Assembly: GCF_900115085.1 (NCBI RefSeq)
Contig: NZ_FOVF01000040.1
Span: 1 to 35,769, forward strand
Source: Dokdonella immobilis
Lineage (GTDB): Bacteria > Pseudomonadota > Gammaproteobacteria > Xanthomonadales > Rhodanobacteraceae
Reading direction: 5' to 3'
Length of the DNA stretch: 35,769 nt
Below are positions 1-7,123 of this stretch, piece after piece (positions within the stretch are counted from its first letter, which is position 1; each line of letters begins with the position of its first letter). The notes beneath the pieces are model-generated. The model saw only the letters and a list, made by a program, of their open reading frames with translations, had not been told where the DNA came from and searched no databases. The translations under genes and the position numbers were made by a program.

Positions 1-91
1 CGCCTGCCTGCGTGCAGATCGCGGCGCGCCGACGCAGACAGACTGGCCGTCTTTCAAGGCGGCGCAACAAAGAGCTGCGCGCAGGCAGGCG
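1..91. repeat. Large inverted repeat / hairpin at window edge
   Basis: Positions 1-17 pair with 75-91 over 17 consecutive positions. Sixteen are Watson-Crick pairs and one (13 with 79) is a G.U pair on the plus strand. A smaller inner hairpin AGAC-TGGCC-GTCT lies near 40-52, and GCGCC/GGCGC arms lie between the two. The stem starts at the first base of the window, so it may extend further left. No coding sequence is supported here and no T-run follows, so it does not look like a simple intrinsic terminator. It could be a palindromic repeat, a structured RNA, or the end of an element. Confidence 0.55.
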
Positions 92-122
92 TCGCCCAAG
101 CGATTGATTCAATGGAAAAGGG

Positions 123-220
123 TGGCGTCCAGAAGGCCCGCCACAGGCACCGCGCGGCTCGTCAAGGCAACCAGCCTTCACGTCGCCACGCAGCACCTGT
201 GGCGAGCCTTCTGAACGCCA
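123..220 (-). ncRNA. Long 36-bp stem hairpin, probable structured RNA (or palindromic element)
   Basis: Arms 123-158 and 185-220 pair without a gap over 36 positions, 30 of them Watson-Crick. The other six (129/214, 138/205, 148/195, 149/194, 151/192, 155/188) are all C-A on the plus strand, which makes them all G.U wobble pairs in a minus-strand transcript. Between the arms is a small internal loop and a terminal hairpin AAGGC-AACCA-GCCTT at 164-178. The bias suggests an RNA made from the minus strand, possibly the 3' region of the transcript of the small gene that ends at 384. I recognise no known RNA family, and a miniature palindromic element remains an alternative. Evidence for the structure is strong; evidence for its being an RNA is inferential. 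Confidence 0.5.
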
Positions 221-383
221 TGACGATTGCGCCATTTGTTCAGACCCTCCCTAGGGTGGGAGATGCGACGTCCGGGACGCAACGGCGCTGCACGATGGCA
301 ACACCCTACCTGGCCGAGCGTCGCAGGTTTGGACAGGGCGTCGCGCAACAGGAGCCTGCGCGGACGCGAGCTGCCGATCCGGT

Positions 384-656
384 TCAGCCGTTGATGACCG
401 AACGACTCTGCGAACGGAAGCGCTGCAGGGAGTCGCGCAGCGCCTCGGCGCGATCGCGCATCAGCTTGAGCTTCGCCCGCGAGGCAATGACGCGTAGCTT
501 GAGCTCCTGCTCCGGAGTCACTACCACGCCCGGGCGGACCACCGACGGCCGTGCCGCGACCGGGGGCGGTACCGGCGCCGGCGCTGGCTGGATCTTTGGC
601 TGCTCGAACTGACGCAGCGCGGCGTCGAACTCATGGGCGTCGAATTTGAGCGGCAT
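384..656 (-). CDS. Small hypothetical protein, Pro/Ala-rich with basic helical C-terminus
   Basis: A 90-residue protein I cannot assign to a family. Residues 1-20 are mixed (MPLKFDAHEFDAALRQF). Residues 21-45 form a Pro/Ala/Val-rich linker. Residues 47-85 (starting TPEQELKLRV) look like a charged, basic helix or coiled coil rich in Arg, Lys, Leu and Ala. There is no signal peptide or membrane segment. The start chosen is the ATG at 656, preceded by GAGG about 10 nt upstream; the frame stays open upstream but that part looks like a non-coding shadow. It is transcribed away from the M15 peptidase gene and toward the hairpin-rich stretch. Possible roles as a nucleic-acid or protein-binding helical peptide are guesses only. 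It may not be a real gene, but the composition after the ATG differs from typical antisense noise. Confidence 0.5.
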   Translation of the reverse strand: MPLKFDAHEFDAALRQFEQPKIQPAPAPVPPPVAARPSVVRPGVVVTPEQELKLRVIASRAKLKLMRDRAEALRDSLQRFRSQSRSVING

Positions 657-1092
657 CGATGGATCCTCGGCTGTGCGGACTTTCCGCAGTGTCATCGCGC
701 TCCGCGAGGGGCGCGGGCTGCACCGCCAATGTGCCGGAGGAGCGTCCCCAAATATGTGACCGGCGCCACGGGATCGCATTCGTGCCCGGCCGCGGCTGTC
801 CGGCAGGGCCGGGCGCCGGGCAGAGGCGCAGGCGGGCGGGCCTGGGCAGCGCTACGCGGATGGGCAGCACAGCAGCGCAGCCGGGGTCGGCCGCCCGCAG
901 GTCCATTCCTGCCGACAACCGGCCCGTCGGCCCCGAGCGTTCCGTGGTGTCCGGCCGTCGCCCGATGGCCAAGGCGTCCCGCGCATGGCCGGCCGCAATT
1001 GCCCCCCCATCGCTCCAAAACTGAGTTTTGCCACTTTTTCGCATCCGGCTTCGGGCGTATGCTCGGCCCGAGCCAGGCTGCGGAGAACAAGC
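657..1092. other. Intergenic region between divergent genes
   Basis: There are 436 nt between the small minus-strand gene and the plus-strand M15 peptidase. Frames open here look like GC-driven shadows without start signals. Near the right end there is a perfect 6-bp-arm palindrome CAAAACTGAGTTTTG (1016-1030), followed by a short T-run (1035-1039) and a possible -10 TATGCT at 1058-1063 that could serve the peptidase gene. The region upstream of that is very GC-rich and shows no feature I recognise. Confidence 0.45.
1016..1030. promoter_or_regulatory. Perfect palindrome upstream of M15 peptidase (possible operator)
   Basis: CAAAACTGAGTTTTG has 6-bp perfect arms and a 3-bp centre, and stands out as AT-rich in a GC-rich context. 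It lies about 30 nt upstream of the possible -10 TATGCT (1058-1063), a usual position for an operator or activator site. A T-run follows at 1035-1039, so a weak terminator for plus-strand transcription is the alternative, although the stem is short and AT-rich. Confidence 0.3.
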
Positions 1093-1704
1093 GTGCAGAT
1101 CGAGGACATGGTGCGTGCGGTACAGGAGAAACTGGGAGTCGGCGTCGACGGCCGCGCCGGACCACAGACCTGGGGCGCGATCTACAAACGCATCGTCGAT
1201 CGTTCGTCACCGCCCGATCTGGCACTGACCGAGGTGTCGGATCTCACCAACCAGCGTAGCGAGAAGGTCATCGCGACCCTGCATGCGCGCGTCCAGCCCT
1301 ATGCGCGGGCACTCTACTTCAAGGCCCGCGAACACGGCATCACGATCAACATCATCAGCGGCACGCGGACCTATGCCGAGCAGGATGCGTTGTATGCGCA
1401 GGGCCGGACCCGGCCCGGCAATGTCGTCACCAACGCGCGCGGTGGCTATTCCAACCACAACTTTGGCATCGCCTTCGATATCGGCCTGTTCGAGCGCAAC
1501 CAGTACCTCGGCGAGTCGCCGATGTACAAGGCGATCGGTGCGCTCGGCGTCGAACTGGGTCTGGAATGGGGCGGCAACTGGAAGACCCTCGTCGACCAGC
1601 CGCATTACCAGCTACGCCCGGCCTGGGCGAGCAATCTGACGGAGCGCCAGATGCTGGCCGAACTGCGCGAGCGCGTCGCCGCCGGCACCGACGTATTTGC
1701 CTGA
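1093..1704 (+). CDS. M15-family peptidoglycan peptidase (VanY/endolysin-like), no signal peptide
   Basis: A 203-residue zinc peptidase of the M15 family, which cleaves D-Ala-D-Ala or L-Ala-D-Glu bonds in peptidoglycan. The zinc-site motif SNHNFGIAFD supplies His122 and Asp129. The second motif has Glu158-Trp159 (LEWGGNW) and His171 (PHYQL), matching the family's E..W...H pattern. Residues 1-35 resemble part of a peptidoglycan-binding repeat (VQEKLGVGVDGRAGPQTWG). The start chosen is GTG at 1093, with GGAGA 6 nt upstream; an in-frame start further upstream would add a non-conserved, unconvincing leader. With this start there is no signal peptide, as in phage endolysins or proteins needing a holin or another route. 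No phage genes are adjacent. The family is clear; the exact bond cleaved is not. Confidence 0.85.
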   Translation: MQIEDMVRAVQEKLGVGVDGRAGPQTWGAIYKRIVDRSSPPDLALTEVSDLTNQRSEKVIATLHARVQPYARALYFKAREHGITINIISGTRTYAEQDALYAQGRTRPGNVVTNARGGYSNHNFGIAFDIGLFERNQYLGESPMYKAIGALGVELGLEWGGNWKTLVDQPHYQLRPAWASNLTERQMLAELRERVAAGTDVFA

Positions 1705-1749
1705 GCACGGCGGGACGCTCGGCCAGGTCCGGCCGGGCATCCGAATGGG

Positions 1750-4700
1750 TCAAGCCGCGTCGCGCGCCGACGACGGGTTGCGCCAGGCCTTGAGCAGATC
1801 GTCCTGGCGCTTCATCGCATCGGCGTGGAAGCGCTCCTTGACGTGGCCGTAGCCGCGGATGTGCTCGGGCACCGAGGCGATGTCGACGGCCAGCGCGTGG
1901 TTCTCGTTGTCGAGGCCGGCCAGTAGTTCGTCGACCTGCTTGAAGTAGTCGACGATCAACTGGCGTTCCATCCTGCGCTCGGCGGTGTAACCGAACACAT
2001 CGAAGGCACCGCCGCGCAAGCCCTTCAGTTTGGCCAGCACGCGGAATGCCTTGAACACCCACGGACCGTACTCGGCCTTGCGCAGATGGCCTTCGGCATC
2101 CTTCTTCGCCAGCAGCGGCGGAGCCAGGTGGAAGTGGATCTTGAAGTCGCCTTCGAAGGTCTCGCGGATGCGCTTCTCGAAATCGCCACTGGTGTAGAGG
2201 CGGGCGACTTCGTATTCGTCCTTGTAGGCCATCAGCTTGAACGCGTAGCGGGCGACCGCCTGGGTCAGGCTCGTGAACGCCGGGGTCTTCTGCTGCTCGA
2301 CGCTGCGCACCCTGTCGACCAGCGCCTTGTACTTCGCGGCGTAGGCCGCGTTCTGGTAGCCGGTCAGGAATTCGATGCGGCGCGCGATCTGTTCGTCGAG
2401 CGACGTGCTGAGGCTCAGATCATCGAGGGCATCGGCACCGCGTGTCGGCTCAGGCGAGGGCGTACCCTCATCCGCCCTGCGGGCACCTTCTCCCGCGGGG
2501 AGAAGGGAGTTCGTGCTGCGCACGGGCAGCGAGAGAGGAATTGCACCGGAGGGCAGCTTCGCCGCGCCGAGCCCGGCCGCCTTGCGCACGGCAGCGGCAT
2601 CGTGCGCGCCCATGCGGCCCCAGTTGAACGCGGTCTTGTTCATCTCGATCGCCGCGCCGTTGAGTTCGATCGCGCGCATCAGCGAATCGAGGCTGACCGG
2701 CACCCAGCCTTTCTGCCAGGCATAGCCGAGCATGAACAGGTTGGCCGCGATCGTATCGCCGAGCAGGGCCGTGCCAAGCTGGGTCGCGTCGATCAATTCC
2801 GGCTCGTCGCCCTCGAGCGCGATGCGCACGGCGTCGATGATCTTCTGCGCCGGGAACTGCATGTCGGGCTTGGTCGTGAACGTGCCGGGCATCGCCTCGT
2901 ACGTATTGAGGACCACGTTCGAGCGCTTGGCGCGGATCTTCGACAGTGCCCAGTAGTCGTTGACCACGACCATGTCGCAGCCGAGCACGAGGTCGGCTTC
3001 GCCGGCGGCGATGCGCACGGCGTGGATTTCCGACGGGTCTTTCGCGATGCGCAGGTGGCAGGTTACCGCGCCGCCCTTCTGGGCCAGGCCGGTCTGGTCG
3101 AGCACGGTGCTGCCCTTGCCCTCGAGATGGGCGGCCATGCCGATCAGGGCGCCGATCGTCACGACGCCGGTACCGCCGATACCAGTAACGAGAATGTTCC
3201 AGGGCCGCTCAAGACCTGAGGCGATGGTCGGCATCGGCAGGCTGTCGAAGTCGACTTCGCCGGCGCCGGCCTTTTTCGCCTTCTTCAGCCCGCCGCCGTG
3301 CACGGTGACGAAGCTCGGGCAGAAGCCCTTCACGCAGGAATAGTCCTTGTTGCAGCCGGACTGGTCGATCTCGCGCTTGCGCCCGTATTCGGTCGCCTTC
3401 GGCAATACCGAAACGCAGAACGACTTCTCGCCGCAATCGCCGCAACCTTCGCAGACCAGCGAATTGATGAAGACGCGCTTCTTCGGGTCCTCGAGCTTGC
3501 CGCGCTTGCGCCGGCGGCGCTTCTCGGTCGCGCAGGTCTGGTCATAGATCAGCACGGAAACGCCTTCGATTTCGCGCATGCGCTTCTGCACCGCATCGAG
3601 TTCGTCGCGGTGGATGAACTCGACGCCGACCGGGAAGATCTCGGGCCGCGACCACTTCTCGATGTCGTCGGAAACGACGATGATCGTCTGCACGCCTTCG
3701 GCGCGCATCTGGTGGGCGATGTCGGGCACGGTCAGGGTGCCGTCGACCGGCTGGCCGCCAGTCATCGCGACCGCGTCGTTGTAGAGGATCTTGTAGGTGA
3801 TGTTGACCTTGGCCGCGATCGCCTGGCGGATCGCCAGCGAGCCGGAATGGAAATAGGTGCCGTCGCCGAGGTTCTGGAATACGTGTTTGGTTTCGGTGAA
3901 CGGCGCCTGGCCGCACCAGGTCGCGCCTTCACCGCCCATCTGCGTGAACGTGTCGGTGCGCCGGTCCATCCAGGTCACCATGTAGTGGCAACCGATGCCG
4001 CCGAGCGCGCGCGAACCTTCCGGAACAGCCGTCGAGGTGTTGTGCGGGCAGCCCGAGCAGTAATGCGCGGCGCGCGGGAAGTTCGCACGCGGCAAGGTCA
4101 GTTCCTGTTCCTTGGCCTCGATCCAGGCGACGCGCGAGCGGATCGCCTCGCTCGTGAAGAAGCGCGCGAGACGCTTGGCGATGACCAGGGCGATCATCGC
4201 CGGCGTCAGTTCGTTGGTCGAGGGCAGCACCCAGTTGCCATCCTCGTCGTACTTGCCGACCACGCTCGGACGCGTCGGCCAGTTGTACATGTATTCCTTC
4301 ATCTGCGACTCGATGAACGAGCGCTTCTCCTCGACCACGATGACGTCCTCGAGGCCATTGGCGAACTCGCGGATGCCGATCGGCTCGAGCGGCCAGGTCA
4401 TGCCGATCTTGTAGACGCGGATGCCGATCTCGCGCGCATCGCGCTCGTTGATGCCGAGGTACTCGAGCGCCTGCAGCACGTCGAGATAGCTCTTGCCGGT
4501 GGTGACGATGCCGAGGCGAGCCTTCGGCGAGTCGAGCACGATGCGATCGATGCGGTTGGCCCGGGCGAACGCGGTCGCGGCCTGCACGGCATAACGATGC
4601 AGGCGCATTTCCTGGTTCAGCGGCGGATCGGGCCAGCGGATGTTGAGACCGCCCTCGGGCAGGATGAAATCCTCGGGCATGAGGATGTCGAGCTGGTGCG

Positions 4701-5358
4701 GGTTGACGTTGACCGAGGCCGAGGACTCGACCGTCTCGGCGATCGTCTTGAAGCCGACCCACCGTCCAGTGAAGCGCGACATGGCCCAGCCGAGCATGCC
4801 CATGTCGAGGATGTCCTGGACCCCGGCCGGGTTGAGGATCGGCATCATCGCCGAAACGAACTCGAGTTCCGAGCCGTGCGGCAGGGTCGAGGAACGGCAG
4901 GCATGGTCGTCCGCCGCCAGCGCGAGCACGCCACCGAACTTCGAGGTGCCGGCCGCATTGCCATGCTTGAACACGTCGCCGCAGCGATCCACGCCGGGAC
5001 CCTTGCCGTACCACATCGAGAACACGCCGTCGTACTTGGCGCCTTCGAACAGGTTGGTCTGCTGGGTGCCCCAGACCATGGTCGCGCCGAGGTCCTCGTT
5101 GAGGCCCGGCGTGAACTCGATGTTCGAGGCCTTCAGGTGCTTCTTGGCCTTCCACAGCTCGAGGTCGAAACCGCCAAGCGGCGAGCCACGGTAGCCCGAG
5201 ATGAAGCCGGCCGTGTTGATGCCGGCGGCGCGGTCGCGCATCTGCTGCATCAGGGGCAGGCGCACCAGGGCCTGCACGCCGGACAGATAGATGCGACCCT
5301 CGCGGCGCGTGTACTTGTGGTCGAGCGTGTAGTCGAGGTCGATGGCGGGCACGGACAT
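1750..5358 (-). CDS. Fused indolepyruvate:ferredoxin oxidoreductase (2-oxoacid oxidoreductase, alpha-beta-gamma fusion)
   Basis: A 1202-residue single-chain 2-oxoacid:ferredoxin oxidoreductase that would oxidatively decarboxylate aryl pyruvates (indolepyruvate type) to acyl-CoA, using TPP and iron-sulfur centres. The order is: N-terminal TPP pyrimidine-type domain (from about 15); TPP-binding domain with GGEGATWCGQAPF and NDAVAMTGGQPVDG (about 470-540); cysteine cluster CEGCGDC...GCNKDYSC...GFCPSF (about 633-683), which would bind 4Fe-4S; gamma domain starting ILVTGIGGTGVV (about 715); and a C-terminal family-specific extension. The length is normal for the proteobacterial fused form. The ATG at 5358 has AGGA 9 nt upstream and a TAAAAT -10 at 5396-5401. 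Oddity: residues about 947-970 are encoded by a double-hairpin repeat (listed separately). Substrate is inferred from the family; other aromatic or branched 2-oxoacids are possible. Confidence 0.9.
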   Translation of the reverse strand: MSVPAIDLDYTLDHKYTRREGRIYLSGVQALVRLPLMQQMRDRAAGINTAGFISGYRGSPLGGFDLELWKAKKHLKASNIEFTPGLNEDLGATMVWGTQQTNLFEGAKYDGVFSMWYGKGPGVDRCGDVFKHGNAAGTSKFGGVLALAADDHACRSSTLPHGSELEFVSAMMPILNPAGVQDILDMGMLGWAMSRFTGRWVGFKTIAETVESSASVNVNPHQLDILMPEDFILPEGGLNIRWPDPPLNQEMRLHRYAVQAATAFARANRIDRIVLDSPKARLGIVTTGKSYLDVLQALEYLGINERDAREIGIRVYKIGMTWPLEPIGIREFANGLEDVIVVEEKRSFIESQMKEYMYNWPTRPSVVGKYDEDGNWVLPSTNELTPAMIALVIAKRLARFFTSEAIRSRVAWIEAKEQELTLPRANFPRAAHYCSGCPHNTSTAVPEGSRALGGIGCHYMVTWMDRRTDTFTQMGGEGATWCGQAPFTETKHVFQNLGDGTYFHSGSLAIRQAIAAKVNITYKILYNDAVAMTGGQPVDGTLTVPDIAHQMRAEGVQTIIVVSDDIEKWSRPEIFPVGVEFIHRDELDAVQKRMREIEGVSVLIYDQTCATEKRRRRKRGKLEDPKKRVFINSLVCEGCGDCGEKSFCVSVLPKATEYGRKREIDQSGCNKDYSCVKGFCPSFVTVHGGGLKKAKKAGAGEVDFDSLPMPTIASGLERPWNILVTGIGGTGVVTIGALIGMAAHLEGKGSTVLDQTGLAQKGGAVTCHLRIAKDPSEIHAVRIAAGEADLVLGCDMVVVNDYWALSKIRAKRSNVVLNTYEAMPGTFTTKPDMQFPAQKIIDAVRIALEGDEPELIDATQLGTALLGDTIAANLFMLGYAWQKGWVPVSLDSLMRAIELNGAAIEMNKTAFNWGRMGAHDAAAVRKAAGLGAAKLPSGAIPLSLPVRSTNSLLPAGEGARRADEGTPSPEPTRGADALDDLSLSTSLDEQIARRIEFLTGYQNAAYAAKYKALVDRVRSVEQQKTPAFTSLTQAVARYAFKLMAYKDEYEVARLYTSGDFEKRIRETFEGDFKIHFHLAPPLLAKKDAEGHLRKAEYGPWVFKAFRVLAKLKGLRGGAFDVFGYTAERRMERQLIVDYFKQVDELLAGLDNENHALAVDIASVPEHIRGYGHVKERFHADAMKRQDDLLKAWRNPSSARDAA
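2450..2520. repeat. REP-like double palindrome inside the oxidoreductase gene
   Basis: Two adjacent perfect hairpins, GCCCTGCGGGC (2474-2484) and CTTCTCCCGCGGGGAGAAG (2487-2505), are preceded by ACCCTCATCC. This arrangement resembles the dispersed intergenic repeats common in Xanthomonadales and other GC-rich proteobacteria (established in general; not verified for this exact sequence). Here it sits inside the coding sequence and is read in frame as a linker containing LLPAGEGARRADEG, between the gamma domain and the C-terminal extension. Confidence 0.6.
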
Positions 5359-5395
5359 GGCGAGTTCCTGGCGGGGCGCGGCGGGGCAGCCGCCC

Positions 5396-5401
5396 ATTTT
5401 A
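5396..5401 (-). promoter_or_regulatory. Candidate -10 box for the indolepyruvate oxidoreductase gene
   Basis: TAAAAT on the minus strand, followed by GGGCGGC, lies 38 nt upstream of the ATG at 5358. It is the only good -10 match in the 186-nt gap to the AraC gene. No convincing -35 is seen at 16-18 nt, so an activator (perhaps the neighbouring AraC protein) could be needed; that link is inference. Confidence 0.4.
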
Positions 5402-5544
5402 TCCGGAATCGGTCCGCCCTGCCTCCGGGTGTCGTGATGGGTGCCGGTCCGCTTTCGACCGTTTTTTGAAGGGCTGGTTTGGGTAGAGCCGGCGCCGCGT
5501 GCGGCCGGTCGGGCGTGCGTTTGCCGCGGCGAGGCAACTGCCGG

Positions 5545-6360
5545 TCAGCCGTCGGCCTTGTCGGCCAAGGCCTTGAAGTAGGCGCCGGGCGTAGTTCCGA
5601 TCAGGCGTTTGAAGTCGCGATTGAAATGGGCCTGGTCGGTATAGCCCAGGCCAAGCGCGAGTTCGGCCCAGTCCACGCGGGCGGCTGCGGCCAGGGTTTC
5701 GGCGGCTTCCTGCATCCGGAAACGGCGGATCATCCATTTCGGACTGACTCCGACGAACTCCCTGAACAGGCGCTGCAGGCTGCGTACTCCGAGTCCGAAT
5801 TCGCGGCCCAGCGCTTCGACGGTCCGCATTTCGCGGTCGCCGGCGATGCGCGCGGTCATTCGGCGCAGCAGTTCGAGCTCGTCGACAGCGCGCGGATCGC
5901 GCTCGAGCAGGAACGATTCGATGACGCCGATGGCGGCGTGGTGATCGGTGTGGGCCAGGGCCCGGCGCCCGAGGTCGGCGGCTGCCGCGCCGAACAGCTC
6001 CTCGAGCGCCACGACCTTGTCGGTCAGTGCGGACACCGGCCGGTCGATGAACGGGCGCAACCCGCCCGGCTGGAACTTCGTGCCGAGCACGCGGCTCTTG
6101 CCGGCCAGCACCCGGCTGAATTTCTTCGTGCTGACGCCACCGAGAGCACAGATTCCCGGTTCTAGAATGATGTGGGCGTTCGGATACGGTAGCGTCTCGC
6201 GCAGGACCGGCTCGGCCAGGTCCCACTCGACGGTCCAGAAATGCTCGACGAACGGGGCAAGCGCCGGCGACGGAAGGTAACGCCAGTAGCCGGGCAGCGG
6301 TGTCGCGGACCTGACATTGAGCAGGCCGTTGTGGGGGTCGATCTTTTCCCGGTAGCGCAT
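5545..6360 (-). CDS. AraC-family transcriptional regulator
   Basis: A 271-residue regulator. The C-terminal 93 residues (from about 179) form the double helix-turn-helix of the AraC family, with LGVRSLQRLFREFVGVSPKW and the second-helix signature LGYTDQAHFNRDFKRLIGT. The N-terminal part (PGYWRYLPSPALAPFVEHFW) matches the ligand-sensing domain type typical of AraC proteins described as DUF6597. The ligand is unknown. The gene lies 37 nt downstream of the putative oxygenase gene on the same strand and 186 nt upstream of the indolepyruvate oxidoreductase gene, so it could be co-transcribed with the former and regulate either neighbour. The ATG at 6360 lacks a clear Shine-Dalgarno sequence. Confidence 0.9.
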   Translation of the reverse strand: MRYREKIDPHNGLLNVRSATPLPGYWRYLPSPALAPFVEHFWTVEWDLAEPVLRETLPYPNAHIILEPGICALGGVSTKKFSRVLAGKSRVLGTKFQPGGLRPFIDRPVSALTDKVVALEELFGAAAADLGRRALAHTDHHAAIGVIESFLLERDPRAVDELELLRRMTARIAGDREMRTVEALGREFGLGVRSLQRLFREFVGVSPKWMIRRFRMQEAAETLAAAARVDWAELALGLGYTDQAHFNRDFKRLIGTTPGAYFKALADKADG

Positions 6361-6397
6361 CGCGCCGTGTCTTGTTTGGTCGAGCCTCGCGGCGCGC

Positions 6398-7057
6398 TCA
6401 GCGCATGCTCAGCGAGCAGTTGAAGGCCACCGTGATGCGCTCGGCCTCGCCGTAGAACGGCAGCACCTGATGCAGCAGCCACGAAGGAAACAGCACGATC
6501 TGGCCCGGTTGCAGCGAGAGCCCGTAGTTCTGGATGCTGAACGGCGCTTTGAAGTGCTCGTTGCCCGGATCGATGTACATGGACTGGCCGATGTGCGGAT
6601 GCAGGAAATTGAGCAGGCCGCTGTCGGGCTGGTTGGCATCGTGCTGCCCGGCGGCAACGCAGTAGACCCCCGACCAGCTGGCCAGCGGATGGTTGTGCAC
6701 GCCGAAAAAGCCGTTGCGTCGGGTCACGTGGAACCAGGCATCGGTCTTCATGTCGAGGCGTCGCCGCGTCGCCTCGTCGTAACCGTTGAGTTCGGAAACC
6801 ATCTGGGCCACGCGCGACAGGCAGAAATCGCGCAGTTCGGCGATTTCGGGTTCGGACCAGGAGAACAACTGGAAATGGCTCTCGAACACCTGCTCGTTGC
6901 GCAACGTGATCGGACCCGGATTGGCGTGGCGCCGGCCCTCGTTCTCGCGGGCAATGAAAAGGCGGCGCAAGGCGGCGTTGAGCGGCACCGGGTTGGGGTG
7001 CTGGTCGAAACCGAACGGAACCGGGAAGAGGCCCTTGATCTGCAGCATCGGGGTCAC
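6398..7057 (-). CDS. TIGR02466-type putative 2OG-Fe(II) oxygenase
   Basis: A 219-residue protein resembling the TIGR02466 group of putative 2-oxoglutarate/Fe(II) dioxygenases, which are common in marine phages and proteobacteria and whose substrates are unknown. It opens with LFPVPFGF. The cupin core shows HNHPLASWSGVYCV (His121/His123) and, toward the C-terminus, LHQVLPFYGEAERITVAFN with His196 and Arg207, consistent with metal and 2OG binding. There is no signal peptide. The frame opens with GTG at 7057, and an ATG follows three codons later at 7048; neither has a good Shine-Dalgarno sequence. A TAAAAT -10 is present at 7079-7084. The gene is followed after 37 nt by the AraC gene. Confidence 0.8.
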   Translation of the reverse strand: MTPMLQIKGLFPVPFGFDQHPNPVPLNAALRRLFIARENEGRRHANPGPITLRNEQVFESHFQLFSWSEPEIAELRDFCLSRVAQMVSELNGYDEATRRRLDMKTDAWFHVTRRNGFFGVHNHPLASWSGVYCVAAGQHDANQPDSGLLNFLHPHIGQSMYIDPGNEHFKAPFSIQNYGLSLQPGQIVLFPSWLLHQVLPFYGEAERITVAFNCSLSMR

Positions 7058-7078
7058 GGTCGAATGGCGGGAGTGCTC

Positions 7079-7084
7079 ATTTTA
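7079..7084 (-). promoter_or_regulatory. Candidate -10 box for the putative oxygenase gene
   Basis: TAAAAT on the minus strand, followed by GAGC, lies 21 nt before the GTG and 30 nt before the ATG start candidates, in the 66-nt gap after the desaturase gene. The short leader fits a promoter with little or no ribosome-binding site. No clear -35 box is visible. Confidence 0.4.
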
Positions 7085-7123
7085 CCCGCTGCGCGGAGCC
7101 TGTGACCGAATTGGCGTCGAGGC

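Larger units (their letters stand above)
1..383. other. Gene-free stretch rich in hairpins
   Basis: I see no credible coding sequence here. Besides the two large inverted repeats listed separately, a third, imperfect hairpin occupies about 338-367 (GCGTC...GACGC arms with inner AGG/CCT), 16 nt beyond the stop codon of the minus-strand gene ending at 384. A short ACCCT-CCCT-AGGGT hairpin lies near 244-257. None is followed by a T-run in either direction. Confidence 0.5.

Noticed and set aside
123-220. attC site of an integron
   Set aside because: The ends lack the RYYYAAC/GTTRRRY core sites and no integrase or cassette genes are near.
3298-5469. 723-codon open frame on the plus strand opposite the oxidoreductase gene
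   Set aside because: It is antisense to a gene with clear domains and its Asp/Arg/Val/His-rich composition is that of a GC-driven mirror frame; no domain or start signal is seen.
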